NCBI GenBank assembly: GCA_002964805.2
Contig: PUDQ02000001.1
Coordinates: forward strand, 8,952,001-9,016,000
Source: Trametes villosa
Lineage: Eukaryota; Basidiomycota; Agaricomycetes; Polyporales; Polyporaceae
Reading direction: 5' to 3'
Length of the DNA: 64,000 nucleotides
Below the pieces are notes generated by a model that saw only the letters and a list, made by a program, of their open reading frames with translations, was not told the origin of the DNA and made no database searches. The first letter of the stretch is position 1. The number at the start of each line of letters is the position of its first letter. The position numbers and the translations under genes are program-made. Shown in pieces: positions 53,175 through 64,000 of this stretch.

Positions 53175-55329
53175 CCATGTTCTACCTCTACATGTATTAT
53201 TAGTTGAAGGAACTTATTCACAATGTTTTAAGGGCTAGAAAACAGTGTCAAAAATTCCAGTTAACTTTGGGTGTCCACAGCTGTACAGCCCACAAATAGT
53301 CCAGACAGTATTGGTAGGATATCAACAGCAAGCTATGAGTATGAGTGAGTAGAATTCAGGGGTGTGAACATTGTAGTGTGATATCCACTACATCACTAAA
53401 GCCACAAATCTCTATTAGTGCCACAAGTCAGTCACATCTACTTTCTCTGGCTAATATCTTAGTAATTTATGCACAAACCCCCAGACTGTAATATGTCATC
53501 AGATTCAGCTCTTGATATCTATCTAATGGTGGACACTAAATATCCCAAACATGGTCACAGGCCTCAACACTATTAGTAGTGTTGTATTACCCCCTATATA
53601 GATTAAGTCAATGTATACAACCCCTGTTAACACAATGATCAATTAGTCTTACAGGTGAGATATATATGAGAATGTCCTTGCATCAAACTAGTCACGAGCT
53701 ATGATTGATAGTAGAGATGATAAGACAAGTCAGTTAATCAGGATCTTGTGATTTTGTAGTTGTTTATGTACCCCAGCGACTATTTAATAGCTGGTAGCTT
53801 GGATTTATAGCTGCTCATCTCACGGGCTGCCTTGAATGTATATTACAGCCTAGGCAGTTTGATATGTCAAGCAATTAAGCAAAATAACACTTCTGTTGGG
53901 CTGGCTCTGCTAACTTGAGGGAGAAGGGCCAATACTGGCATGTCCAATTGATGAGACTTTTATGATCTATGAATCTCCCTCAGTGCACAGAAGGGCTATT
54001 GTCAGGCATTACATTGTGAGCACTTGAGAAAAAATACTTAATGTACCTTTATATGCAATATGTGACAATACTATGCTATTTTGAACTTTAAAGCATTGCT
54101 AGCAACAGCCCTGTTATCTAATCTGATTAAAGAGAATTTAAACATTGCTTTCTGATAATTCAACATCTTAGAATTTTCAGGAGTGTTTAGTCAACTCACA
54201 AGGTTTTTGCTGAGCATATCAAACATCTGAGTGAACAACACTTTGGTACCTCACACTGCTTCTCTGTTTGGTATGCTTACTTTATGAACCTTTCAAAACA
54301 TCCTGCTAGCAGTGTGTACAATAGTGACAGTCAATAAGTGGGGTAGCAGAGAACGCACAACAATAGTACAGCCTGAGGGCTGTTATCAACTCACTTGGCT
54401 AACTGCTTCAACCATCAGCGATTTCTTAGCGGTCAACAATGTTTTGTGGTTCAGACACCTTCATATTGGTGTCCTCTGCTAGCCAACCATATCATCAAGT
54501 TGACAATGACTGAATGCATCAAATTGCTATGTACAGGGGGTGATCTAACACTACTGTCATGTTGGGCAATCTCTTGATATTTGTGCAGGGTGTGATAAAT
54601 TCTGTGCCATACAGTATACCCCACTGGGTAGGTATTGAGAAACTGAATACAATGATATATAACACTCCCAGGGTTTGTGCACATTATACTAAGATATGGG
54701 CCCCAGAAGCTGCATGTGGCTGGATTGGAGCACTGACAGGTATTTGTAGCTTCAATCAACAGTCCTAAAGTGGATATTATGTCTTACTTTGTACACCATT
54801 ATATTCTGCTTACCTGTAGCTTCCTGATGACACCAGTTTGATGATATCTTGACTATTAGATCGGCCAATACACAAGCAGTTGGGTTGGGATACAAATATG
54901 GGTCCAATGCCTTACTAATTTTGACCTGGTGCAGTCCTCTTAGATGGTGCTGATATGAATGCATCTCTGAAACAATGTTAAAGTGTACTAGAAACAAGTA
55001 CACACTGTTCCCTTTGGCTCTTGATGCCTCATAAAGCAAAGCAAAAAAACAGTAAATGACTTATTAAACATCAGTTTCCTTGTTGACTAGTGTATATCTC
55101 CACTCCATAATTCTCTACTAGTCAAGGGCTACATACTGTGACTGTTTCTGTAGGCCTATATGCTCTAGCTGTTTCACAAAGTGCATTTTCTACAATTCAG
55201 AGTAAGGCTTCTAAAGCCTTTTCTTCCCACAAAATAAGTGCTCAAAGTGCGAGATTTGCCTAAATCAATTCTGCACTAGTGGAAGTCGCTAAGATGGACA
55301 TTTGCTAGTGCCCACAGGCCTTGGCCAAA
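53175..55329. other. AT-rich zone of dispersed-motif copies
   Basis: It contains at least two copies of the CACAAACCCCCAGA / TTTGTGCACATTATACTAAG motif (near 53,475 and 54,675, opposite orientations), a family B head near 53,920, and a segment at 54,790-55,320 related to parts of inverted repeat 1 (for example GTGCGAGATTTGCC, CTAGTGGAAGTCGC). No gene was seen. Confidence 0.5.
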
Positions 55330-56225
55330 CTTGGGGGTAGAGGGCCAATACTGGCATGTCTGATTGATGAGGTTTCGCAGAAAATTATAACCATATATCA
55401 ACACCTCTAAGTATGCTGAATTGCTAACATAAAGCATCACATTGTGTGGCTTTGACAAAGCGGTCTGATCTACATCCATATGTTAAAGATCAAGATTCAC
55501 TGACAACATCATGTTGATTTGAACCTGCCTACTCCTCAGGCCAAAAGACATTTGCTAAAGGGTACTAGGGGCGCTAAATATCTCACACATAGGACAAGCA
55601 ATGTACACTGGACGCTGCTTGAGGGAGTATACATGTCCCTTTGCTGCAATTGTCTTTTGAGAAAACACTTTCTACAGCATTGTGAGCAACTGAGATCGTT
55701 TTTGGCATCTGATCGAAGGAGTATTTTAGCCTTGCTTACTAATACTTGAACTCCCTAGCATAGAAGGGCTGGCCTTTCTGACTCTATCTCCAGATGTTTG
55801 TATACTAGCATTGCTCTTCAGCCTTTTGGATAATTGTGTGCTCTAGTTACATCAGCTATGATGTTCACAGTTGAGTTGTAATTGATTACTTGTTAGAGTT
55901 GCAGTTTGTGTAGAGCTACTGATTAAAGCTTTTTATGATGATTTGACCTCCTTTTTTGCTCATTATGCTCACTCACATTTTCCAAGCCATCCTGCTAGCA
56001 TTTGCAAACCATAGAGATTTTATCAGCAGAAACAGCCTAATAAGGCTGGCAATATATACATCAGATGCAGCCAGTGAAATCAGCAGTTATATGTAGATCT
56101 GAGGGATTGACTTGGTTTGCTATCTCCACTGTTAATAGGAGCATAGTGATTGACTAATTAGATGTAGAGGTATTTTCATATATATCCCACCTGCAGTGAT
56201 ACTACAAGGGGTTACTTTATTAGCT
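55330..56225 (+). repeat. Repeat family B, copy 2
   Basis: It is colinear with 21,073-21,960 from the CTTGGGGGTAGAGGGCCAAT head to TTATTAGCTTGTTA. Small insertions and deletions separate the two copies. It is AT-rich and non-coding. Confidence 0.75.
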
Positions 56226-57496
56226 TGTTACCGCTGACAAATGGGAGGCCCTCGAACACGATGCACAACAACTTTGTACAGCTATGAGCCAAAGAACTGG
56301 AGAACCGCAGCAGCCTCTGGGAACACGACGTGCACCGACGATGTACGATTATGAGCCCCAGAACCGGAGAAGTGTCTGGCAAGATGTAGGATAGGGACAG
56401 ATTCGTGGCTCAGGCAACCGCGGGCCGGCAGCAGTATTAACACATGTACTATTAGTGTCAAAGCCACCAACATGTACTACTACCCCTGTGTGAGCCATAT
56501 TCTGCCAGTGTAAGAGCTTAGAAGCACGCCTGACCCAGCACGAGCCGACTGGCTTGAGCGGGTACCAGGAGAGCACCGTAGCCACCGAATCGAGCAAGAG
56601 AACATGCATACCTTGGCGGCCCACTGCGGGAAGACCTGTCAAAACACGTCAGATCGACACTGGGACACCTCAGGACCTCCTAAAACCCGATAGGCATGTC
56701 CTCAGCAAAGGAATTCCTTCAGATCGTCGAGTAAACTGGAAATAACCGCTGGCAAGGTGATGAGACAGTTGGGCAGCAAGAAGAGGATGTACCAAGCTAG
56801 GAGCTTGTAGACGGGGCCAAAACCCGATGGGAATGTCCTGTGAAAAAGAGAAGGGTGGGTTTGGAAAGTGAATGAAGGTGGGGGAAGTAGACGGGTAACC
56901 AGACACTGAAAATGAGCTGTCCAAGAGGCAAAAGGTCAGAAATCAACACCTGGGACTGGGGAAGGACCTCCAGGGCTCTAAAACCCGGGTCCCATCTCCT
57001 CATTGCAAGAGATACCAGCACTCGATAAGGAGACTATGACGGAATGCACCTGAGCAGCAAATAAGTGCCCGCTAGATGACACAGATGAAGCACCTCTTCC
57101 TCAGCACCGGTCTGCTGTTTGATCGTCTGGAAACCGTCACCAGGGTCGGATGACAGCTCAGGAGGATGTCCTGATGTGTTCTGGGCAAAAGACCGACAAA
57201 AATTGACGGGAATTGACTGTAATTGTGTTAGTACATCCCAAAACTGACATCTCCAGCCACAGGACGGGTAGATACATGTCTGGAGACCTCAGATCGCGGT
57301 GAAACACTCCCAGAACGCGGTCACAAAGGGAAAGACGAAGGAGAACCATCCCAGGAGGGCAGAAGACAAGTACCACCACAAAAAACCGCAAAAACTCGAC
57401 GAAGAACACAAAGAAATAACTCACACTCACCTTGGAGCATCCTAGGGGGCATATCCTCTCGTTTTCCACCATTTTCCACCGCTATTCCGATTCACA
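56226..57496. other. Degenerate internal repeats, perhaps the leader of a decayed retroelement
   Basis: Segments resembling AGGACCTCC...AAAACCCG...ATGTCCT recur three times (about 56,670-56,705, 56,810-56,845, 56,975-57,000), and TATGAGCCMMAGAAC twice (56,283, 56,353). There is no open frame of note. A retroelement leader is a guess based on the Gag-like stretch that follows. Confidence 0.3.
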
Positions 57497-57961
57497 GCGC
57501 CTCTGAACGCCTGAGGCTTCTAGGGCTGCCGTATGGAAACCCTGTTGAGCCGTCAGGGGACCTGGGACCGGGTAGACAAGCCAGAATCACACAGAAGGCG
57601 ATGGGAGAGCTAGGGAGAGAGGGATCTGAGGACCAGCCGAAGAAGAAAGCAAGTAGGGAGACCAGGGGACGACTGAGGAGCCCAGGGAAGACCCAAACAC
57701 AACCATGACGACAAAACAAAGCCAGTACAGCAAGAACGAAGCCCAGAGAAGGAAATAGACGGCCACAGGGGCTGAAAAGACTCAGAGTCAACCTCAGACA
57801 AGCCAGAGTACGAGCCAGGAGGAGCAGGAGGCAGGAGAGTCCCAGCAGAGCTTTAGGAATGAGCCAGACATCGCGCAGGCCCAACCACCACATGCACCGG
57901 CACAAGGGGAGCCATTCCAACGGGCACTTAAGGCCACACGAGCCAGAATAGCTCAATCTGG
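57497..57961 (+). pseudogene. Possible decayed Gag N-terminus
   Basis: The plus strand reads RLRLLGLPYGNPVEPSGDLG and then Lys/Arg-rich residues in one frame to about 57,705. After a stop and frame change it reads QTSQSTSQEEQEAGESQQSF and GEPFQRALKATRARIAQSG, ending in TAA at 57,963. Such Gln/Glu/Ser-rich, basic-ended leaders are common at the start of basidiomycete LTR-retrotransposon Gag proteins, but no nucleocapsid motif or Pol is present. An alternative is that it is not coding at all. Confidence 0.25.
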
Positions 57962-58287
57962 ATAAGTCGCAAGTCCAAACGGCTGCGGCACATGGATATT
58001 CACGGGTTCTGCTGATTTCTTGACAATTCTCGATCCACCAGGAGTCAGAACACCCTAGAATAATCTACAGCATACCAGAGCATGCTAGGCTAAGATGGGA
58101 TGCTCCCAGAGTATCCCTGAAGGGCCTAGAACTGTGACAGAGCAAGTATGAAAGCTAGCACTGTTGCTGCACTACACAACTTACATATCCGAGCCCACAA
58201 CTCAAACCTACCCTACCGTACGTCCAAACCAGCACATCATCACAGCAAGGAATGCGAGACCAAGCCCTGGAGAAGGAGATCAGGAAA
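57962..58287. other. Unassigned sequence
   Basis: It contains TCTAGAA/CCTAGAAT-like words similar to those at 17,160-17,580. Nothing else was seen. Confidence 0.35.
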
Positions 58288-58990
58288 ATTATGATTGATG
58301 AGGAACGAAGAAATCGTTTCTTATGGGGTGAGCTCTGGTGAGCTCCCAGCCAAAATGTGTGACACCAAGTCGACCCCTTGGGAAAATATTTTCAATCTCA
58401 GCTAACACATCATTAGATTTGAAATAAGTGCCACATACAACTTCCACATACAAACTTGGGGTTAGGGTCTCAGCCCATTGAAGACTTTAGGGTTAGAGAC
58501 TAGATCATGCACACAGCCACCCTGACTGCTTGCTAGCCTTGCTCTAATGCTCACTGCTGGGCGCTTGTGTAGCCCTAGGTGGCACAGCATAGGTAGCTTC
58601 TCCCTAAACCACTGTCTAAAGCCACAGGATATGCTAACAATGCTTCCTTAGGGGTCAAACATGTTGATTATCCTGTCTGAGCATGGCAATACTAGTGATA
58701 TGTCATTATTTCATTCTGAGATTAGTTAACCATTAGTCACTGTTGTACTCCAGTCATGATGTATTGCCATGCAAGCATGCCACAACAGCATAATTGGTGG
58801 CTTTACCAACATTCAATACTGTTTGTTCACATATACTGAATTCTTTACAACACAGCATTACAGTCAATCCCCCCTGGGTGCTCACTAAATCATGAAAGAT
58901 TAAATCTTGCATAATCATAGGGCATAAAGGTCTTATGCTGTGCAGATGTACTCTGATCAGTTAGAGCTTGAACCAGCTTTCTAATGGTAT
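58288..58990 (+). repeat. Repeat family C, copy 7
   Basis: It begins ATTATGATTGATGAGGAACG, with the GGGGTGAGCT segment partly doubled (GGGGTGAGCTCTGGTGAGCT), followed by GGGGTTAGGGTC and the usual series up to TTAGAGCTTGAACCAGC. It is colinear with copies 2 and 3. Confidence 0.75.
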
Positions 58991-60930
58991 ATAGAACATC
59001 CAATTCAGTTTACAACTGGAGGAGAGACAGTCAATACATTTTCTACTATGGCTCTGTTATAAGTGATCTTTTGCCAGATACCAGACACAGTAATAGCCTA
59101 GGCCAATATTGCATATCACCATCAGACAGCCCGAAAAATGCCTTCCTAATGGTATACTGCACTTACACCAGAAAACTGCAACACAATGTAACCCCTTAGG
59201 CACTACCACTACTTCAAATGGAGTGAAACCACTTGAGCGCAATAACTAGAGGGTATAAGACCACACAAACAACCCCATCACATTGGCCTTGACCATTGGT
59301 GCATTAAAGAGCAAAGATATACATGAGTTGGTAAGTACAGTACTGTGTAAACAGTGATTTACTGCTTTTTGCTCGAGTAAATAAGACATTGATGGTTCAA
59401 AGAGACAAAGGGGTGCTTGTACCACAACTACACTTCTATATATCTTGCAGACATAAACAGGGTCAACTGAGACTCTGGTGTTCACAGTACACTGCTGTAC
59501 AGGCTGAGTAAGTAGTCTATATGTTCTTGCAATGAAGTATTATAGAGGACATAAGAGCCATTAATACATTTTAATACCCCCATATTGTAGAGCTCAGGAG
59601 CACCTTCATAACAGTATATGACACATGCCATTTGAAGGAGAACTGGAGGGGCAGTGGCCAAAAGAACTAGAGGAGGGGGGAATAACGTAAGCTGTGGCTG
59701 AGAACAAACAAGTACAAAGCGGGAGGCACAACAACGCGGATTCGCGTCAGCGTGCCTCCCGCTTTGTACATGTTTGGCTCCCAACACAAATGCCTTCATT
59801 TTGGGCCACTGGGTTGTCCAAATATCATGTATCATATGTTATTAGAAGGCTACAAGTAAGCAGAATCCAATGGTGTACAAATGGTGATGTAGTCTTTACC
59901 ATGACAGTCATTGTTAGAACTTCAATTCCCCATTAGTACCACAATTCAGCCACATTCAGCTTCAATGGTTCATACCTCAGTGCAATGTGCACAAACCCCC
60001 CAAGTATTATATACCATTAGATTCAGCCTTTCAATCCCAATCTAATAGGATATCCCATTTGCTTGTAAGAGTGATCACAGGCTGCATAAACACTCAAATT
60101 GTGCTTAAAATGACAGCACTGTATAGTATATGCAATTGGTCCAGGGTTTTCAGCATGATACTATGACCCAGTCAATGGAAACATCTCCTGTGGTGTGCTA
60201 GGCATATAAATGCTGAGGTGCTACATGCTGTTGATTGTATCATATCAAGAGGAAAGGATGCACACTGATGTCAGCTTTGGCTTTGTTTGGCTCTTCACAT
60301 ATATTCCTTTGTATCTCTGGCACTGGCATTCCAAATGAAATGGAATGAGTGTTGCCAGGAAGCTATCTATGAGTTTAATCACACTGTAAAAGTGAGGTGT
60401 GATATCCACTACAGCACTGTCTAACAGTGCTGCAATTACTCATTAGTGCCACACTTCAGCCACATCCTATTTCTCTGGCTAATATCATAGTACTTCATGC
60501 ACTAACCTCCAGAGTGATATATGTGATCAGATTAAGCTTTTCACTATTGATGTAATTGTTCCAAACATGGTCCAGAGGCCTGAAAAATATCAGCAGCGTT
60601 AGATCACCCCCTGTACAGATCAAGTCAATATATGTAACACCTGCTGCCACAAGTTGTCTTGCAGATGAAATGCATATATGAGAATGTCCTTGCATCAAAG
60701 TAGTCATGAGCCATGGCAGATAGTAGAGATAGGAAGGAAAGTCTGTTTGGTATGTTAAGCAATTTAACAATGCAACACTTCTATTACCCTCACTTTGCTA
60801 CACCCATGTGAGATATCTATAGTTTGAGAGAGCTCATAGAACCACTTGGAAAATGGATAGGTCAGGATGATAAACCAGGAAGCAGGCTGCATCATTGGGA
60901 GGAGAACGTACGTGAATCCGGATTACCCCC
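58991..60930. other. Family D and dispersed-motif sequence
   Basis: From 59,240 to about 60,300 it follows, in reverse orientation with clear divergence, the outer part of inverted repeat 1, including the family D palindrome at about 59,706-59,775 (here with two arm mismatches). Motif copies with CACAAACCCCC lie near 59,990 and a diverged one near 60,500. No gene was seen. The stretch after 60,800 is presumably the promoter side of the cysteine-cluster gene. Confidence 0.55.
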
Positions 60931-60970
60931 CACCCCCGGCACCCCCCGGCACCCCCCCGGCACCCCCCGA
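60931..60970. repeat. Short tandem repeat, four CACCCCCCGG-type units
   Basis: Units of 9, 10, 11 and 10 bases lie at 60,931-60,970, differing only in C-run length; a TAGGCGCC doublet follows at 60,971-60,990. It lies about 100 bases upstream of the next gene. Confidence 0.9.
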
Positions 60971-61065
60971 TAGGCGCCCTTATAGGCGCCCAAACCGTCC
61001 TCCACTCAGGAGTGTCCTGCGGTCGGCGTACTTCTTCAGCTTCAACTTGTACTCGCGCGCACGCC

Positions 61066-63201
61066 ATGATCTCGCTGGGGGAGCTCTTGAGCGTTGTTGC
61101 ATCTTCGGACGATCTTGTCTCGCTATGTCTTCCTACACTACTACGCTTCATAGAACTTGCAATCACGCTCAAGCCTATCATCTTACACCGGCAAGGCAGG
61201 AAGTGGGTCTCCGGTGGCCAAACACTTGCCACACTCCCCGATAACGTCCGGGCCTTCCTGAGCTACCGGCTTGGTATTCTGGAGATAACTGTGGGCGACC
61301 TGTGGCATCGGCTGGGCCCATACATCTGGGAGTACGGCGAAGGCCTCATCAAGGATGCTGAGTTTGCAGGAGAGCGGACACTTGGCCTCAATGAATTCGA
61401 ACGTGCATGTCTATTGTGTACGTCCCGTGTATTGACATGCTATCAAACATATCATCAATGCCAGGGTTTCTTAGCGGACCGTGCCTTGTACCCCCCAGAG
61501 CATGCGTGCACAGATCCCGCCTGCGCTGGCCAGGGACGGCTTCTTCGGCTCCGGGGCATTCCACGCAAGGTCTCCATATTCAGTCATGAGGAGGGTGTCT
61601 ATGAGGGCTTCGAGGTGAATCTCACATGCAAGGGTGCGTCGGAATGTGAGGCGACCGCTCCGGTGAATCACTGATTTCTCCACAGCGTGTAAATCGGTTT
61701 ATCACCCAAACTATGTTGTACGGGACAAGGTCCGCAAGTACTACGCAGCGCTCCCTTCGTTCGTTGAGGTCTCGCGCCACAAGTACATCGAGCGCTCACT
61801 TCTTGAACATTTCACCACTCTATCAGTTCTCTCTTGGACGTCAGCAACAAACGCTGCTCACATCTATCATGAATCACTGTCTAAGCTACCCGAGGCCCAG
61901 CGGGACCACGCTCACTTCCGCCTGCGTCCAGAGCATACGTGGGACGGCTTCATCATCCTCGCCCTCTTACGTGATGCGCAAGACTACGGCACTGTTCTCT
62001 GTGTCCCCCATAAGGGCGAACAGAAGGATCAGTTCACTAGCGCTATGCATGACTGGAACGAACACATCCGTCGCGCTGGACAGGCTGAGTATGCTCATTG
62101 GTGTACACGCTGCGTCCGACGGTATGATGACCCCGACGGCGTTGCACGTAAGAAGCATTGTCATTCAATCCTGAGCGCTGTCTCACTTAGTATGTACAGG
62201 TTATGTAGACTGCGTCATCACCGACGGCATAGAAATGGGCCGTCCGTGCTGCGCAGTAGCCCACTGTACGGAACCGCTACCGACAACACAGTCACAGTTC
62301 TGTTTGGGCCACACAGGCGAGGCCCGCTACTGCGTGGTGGAGGGCTGCTGTTACGCTCATCGAGAGAAGCATCGGACGTGCACGCTTCACGCTGCCATCG
62401 AGGAGTTGCATATCGAGACGGGCAAGGCCATGTTCACGCTACGAACACGACTTCAACGTGCGAAGGTCGGGCAACCAACAGATGCGCTACAACCCGCCCC
62501 CCCCCCCCCGGACGACGAGGAGCTAGAGGGCACCTGCCCCGAGAGGACTCTCAGCGGTGATCGCCCTAACGTTCGGGCGCGGTTCGGACGCCGGCGGACA
62601 CACAATGAGCAGCTCATTGTGCGCCCATGCGGGATCATCACCTGCCGGGAGACTTTTTACGGGTCAGAGACTGTTCCGCAGGTCGTGGTATGTGCGGGCG
62701 ATGGCAACATCTATCTGCTTACTCAGATGCATTCAGGACATGATCTGCAAGAAGCACCTTGTGCCCGGATCACTACCGTCCTACATTCACTACGACAACA
62801 ACTGCTCCCTGTACAAGCACTGCGCGGCAACGCCTGGCGAAGATCTACATCTGAAGGTCGGCCTTCCTGTTGATGTCTTCCACTGGACCTGCAAGCACAA
62901 GAAGACAGATGTGGAATGCTCGCTTCACTGCAACCCGCACATGTTCCCAGAGCTGCTCCGGGACGGCGCCAGTAGCGGGTGGCACTTCAATTCCTCACGC
63001 ACAAAGCAGACGAACGTGTGGTTTGGCGGGTACAGCTCTATTATCCGGGAAATGGGTGCGGTGAAGTACACGTTTTTCCTGAATGAGATGATCCGGTTGA
63101 AGACTCGGAACGAGCTCACGCGACAGAAGCTCGAGAAGGATGGGTGTATGCCAGGGTACAGGGAGGACTTGCGCTTCACAGATACGGATGTCACCGCGTA
63201 G
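61066..63201 (+). CDS. CxC5/CxC6-like cysteine-cluster protein associated with KDZ transposases
   Basis: Four exons (61,066-61,633, 61,686-62,147, 62,200-62,687, 62,737-63,201; introns 52, 52, 49 bases) give 660 residues with no stop or frameshift. The N-terminal part (MISLGELLSVVASSDDLVSL) is helical. A first Cys cluster follows (RALYPPEHACTDPACAGQG, then LTCKACKSVYHPNY). The middle has SVLSWTSATNAAHIYHESLS and TWDGFIILALLRDAQ. A second cluster holds HWCTRCVRRYDDPDG and GRPCCAVAHC. The last part carries YIHYDNNC, LPVDVFHWTCKHKKTDVECS and FNSSRTKQTNVWFGGYSSII. This order matches proteins named for KDZ-associated CxC clusters in Agaricomycetes; DVFH..CKHK..D and DNNC also resemble KDZ transposase core residues. 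Function is not known; DNA binding or transposition is inferred. The last intron was set to 49 bases because only that acceptor keeps VPQVV joined to DMICKKHLVPG. Confidence 0.82.
62497..62509. repeat. Run of 13 cytosines inside coding sequence
   Basis: The run encodes consecutive prolines of the cysteine-cluster protein (PAPPPPDDEE). One base gained or lost here would shift the frame. Confidence 0.95.
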
Positions 63202-63334
63202 AAGCATACTCAGAATGATAGCAATGTGATCGTGATTGTGGGACGGCTACGGCGATTTACAGGACAATATAACAATAACATATGCAGAACAATTAGAATG
63301 TGCAGGGGGCGCTACTCCAAAACTCCACCTCCAC

Positions 63335-63985
63335 TCATGTCTCGTCGTCGCTGTCCAGGGTCAGGTCAATGTCGACTGTCTGGAAGTCGACTGCACGGCC
63401 CTTCCCTTTCTGTGCCGCGCTCAGACGGGGTATGATCTCCGAGTCCTCGTCATCAGAGGTGAGGTCGATAACTGACCCGGACGACAGAGCACGGATGTGC
63501 GGAGATGTTGATGACGACGATGACACCGAGGGTAACGAGCTCGCGGAGGACGGTGATGAGACCGAGCTAGGTGGCGTTGTCGATGATAGGCTGGCGGTGG
63601 CAGACAATGTTGGCACAGAGGGAGCGTGTCTGGAGATGCAAAGACCGGGAGCAGAGCTAGAACCAGGCACCGCGGACAAGCGCGAGCGCATCGCACGAAG
63701 GTCTGATAGGGATGCTTGAACTGCAGCAGCAGTGTCCCTTTCAAACGCCTCCTCGCTGGGGGGCGACCAGGGAGCAGGGGAACACCAGTCCTGAGGCACG
63801 ACAGCCGTGATAGGTTCAGGTGACAACTCGGAGCTTGTTGACGCCTGAGGGAAGAGCCTATGCCACTTGTCGAGTGAGGCACGAACTGCAGCCAGATATG
63901 CGTCGATCTTGTCGTCCTCAGCGTCATCATACTCGCACAGAGTGCATCCAGGGTGATCGGGCTGAAGGCAGGCAAAGCCCTGCAT
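63335..63985 (-). CDS. Unrecognised Ser-rich protein with SUMO-interaction-like motif
   Basis: The frame from ATG 63,985 gives 216 residues and may extend beyond the window as a first exon. The N-terminal part has MQGFACLQPDHPGCTLCEYD (a C-x5-HPGC-x2-C arrangement) and ASLDKWHRLFP; the middle (about 110-165) is almost pure Ser/Thr/Pro/Ala; the end has GSVIDLTSDDEDSE and VDIDLTLDSDDET. VIDLT and VDIDLTL followed by acidic residues are typical SUMO-interaction motifs, here in two copies. It converges with the cysteine-cluster gene across 133 bases. Family not recognised; a role next to KDZ-type genes is only suggested by position. Confidence 0.65.
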   Translation of the reverse strand: MQGFACLQPDHPGCTLCEYDDAEDDKIDAYLAAVRASLDKWHRLFPQASTSSELSPEPITAVVPQDWCSPAPWSPPSEEAFERDTAAAVQASLSDLRAMRSRLSAVPGSSSAPGLCISRHAPSVPTLSATASLSSTTPPSSVSSPSSASSLPSVSSSSSTSPHIRALSSGSVIDLTSDDEDSEIIPRLSAAQKGKGRAVDFQTVDIDLTLDSDDET

Positions 63986-64000
63986 GGAAATGGATGCGAG

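Noticed and set aside
57492..57956. 154-codon hydrophobic minus-strand frame that looks like a membrane protein
   Set aside because: Leu/Phe/Ser richness is what the complement of a Gln/Glu/Lys/Arg-rich plus-strand frame gives; no helix spacing or signal supports a membrane protein.
61386..61465. Possible intron in exon 1 of the cysteine-cluster gene (GTACGT...GCCAG, 47 bases)
   Set aside because: Removing it would shift the frame and destroy the downstream RALYPPEHAC cluster; the continuous frame fits the family.

Overview
The window is a piece of a filamentous basidiomycete chromosome, almost certainly an Agaricomycete and plausibly a polypore. Genes are cut by many introns of about 48-66 bases with GTRNGT donors and CAG/TAG acceptors. 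Housekeeping proteins are of fungal type. A cysteine-cluster protein of the kind that accompanies KDZ transposases, a group expanded in Agaricomycetes, lies near the right end. The identifications rest on recognising protein motifs by eye; no database was searched.

Bases 1-12,989 are dense, GC-rich euchromatin with short intergenic gaps: a partial unrecognised gene, the polynucleotide kinase GRC3, the ribosome-biogenesis factor TSR2, mitochondrial malate dehydrogenase, cyclin C, the protein O-mannosyltransferase PMT1 and the chaperonin subunit CCT2. They form head-to-head pairs with promoters of 186, 218 and 270 bases (GRC3/TSR2, MDH1/cyclin C, PMT1/CCT2). I resolved the exon structure of each; notable are a 6-base exon in MDH1 and a 19-base exon in PMT1.

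From about 13,000 to 60,900 the sequence becomes AT-richer and is nested repeats and mobile-element wreckage: a stop-ridden Ty3/gypsy reverse transcriptase; dispersed repeat families (called A, B, C and D here); large palindromes; and two sets of long inverted repeats (arms of 2,224 and 1,446 bases, each pair equal in length to the base). There is also a Helitron split into two pieces of opposite orientation, the second carrying a USP-like cysteine peptidase, and a structurally complete but coding-defective Ty1/copia element. The copia element (5,705 bases, 420-base LTRs, 5-base target duplication) sits in an intron of a small gene whose product is rich in SUMO-acceptor-type motifs. Between these lie several unrecognised spliced gene-like stretches and a small gene with the start of a chromodomain.

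From 61,066 to the right edge coding sequence resumes: an intact four-exon gene for a CxC5/CxC6-like cysteine-cluster protein, and on the other strand a serine-rich protein with a SUMO-interaction-like motif. The left genes serve unrelated core functions (rRNA processing, TCA cycle, Mediator, ER glycosylation, protein folding). The right two thirds are best read as an accumulation zone of mobile DNA reshaped by inverted duplication.
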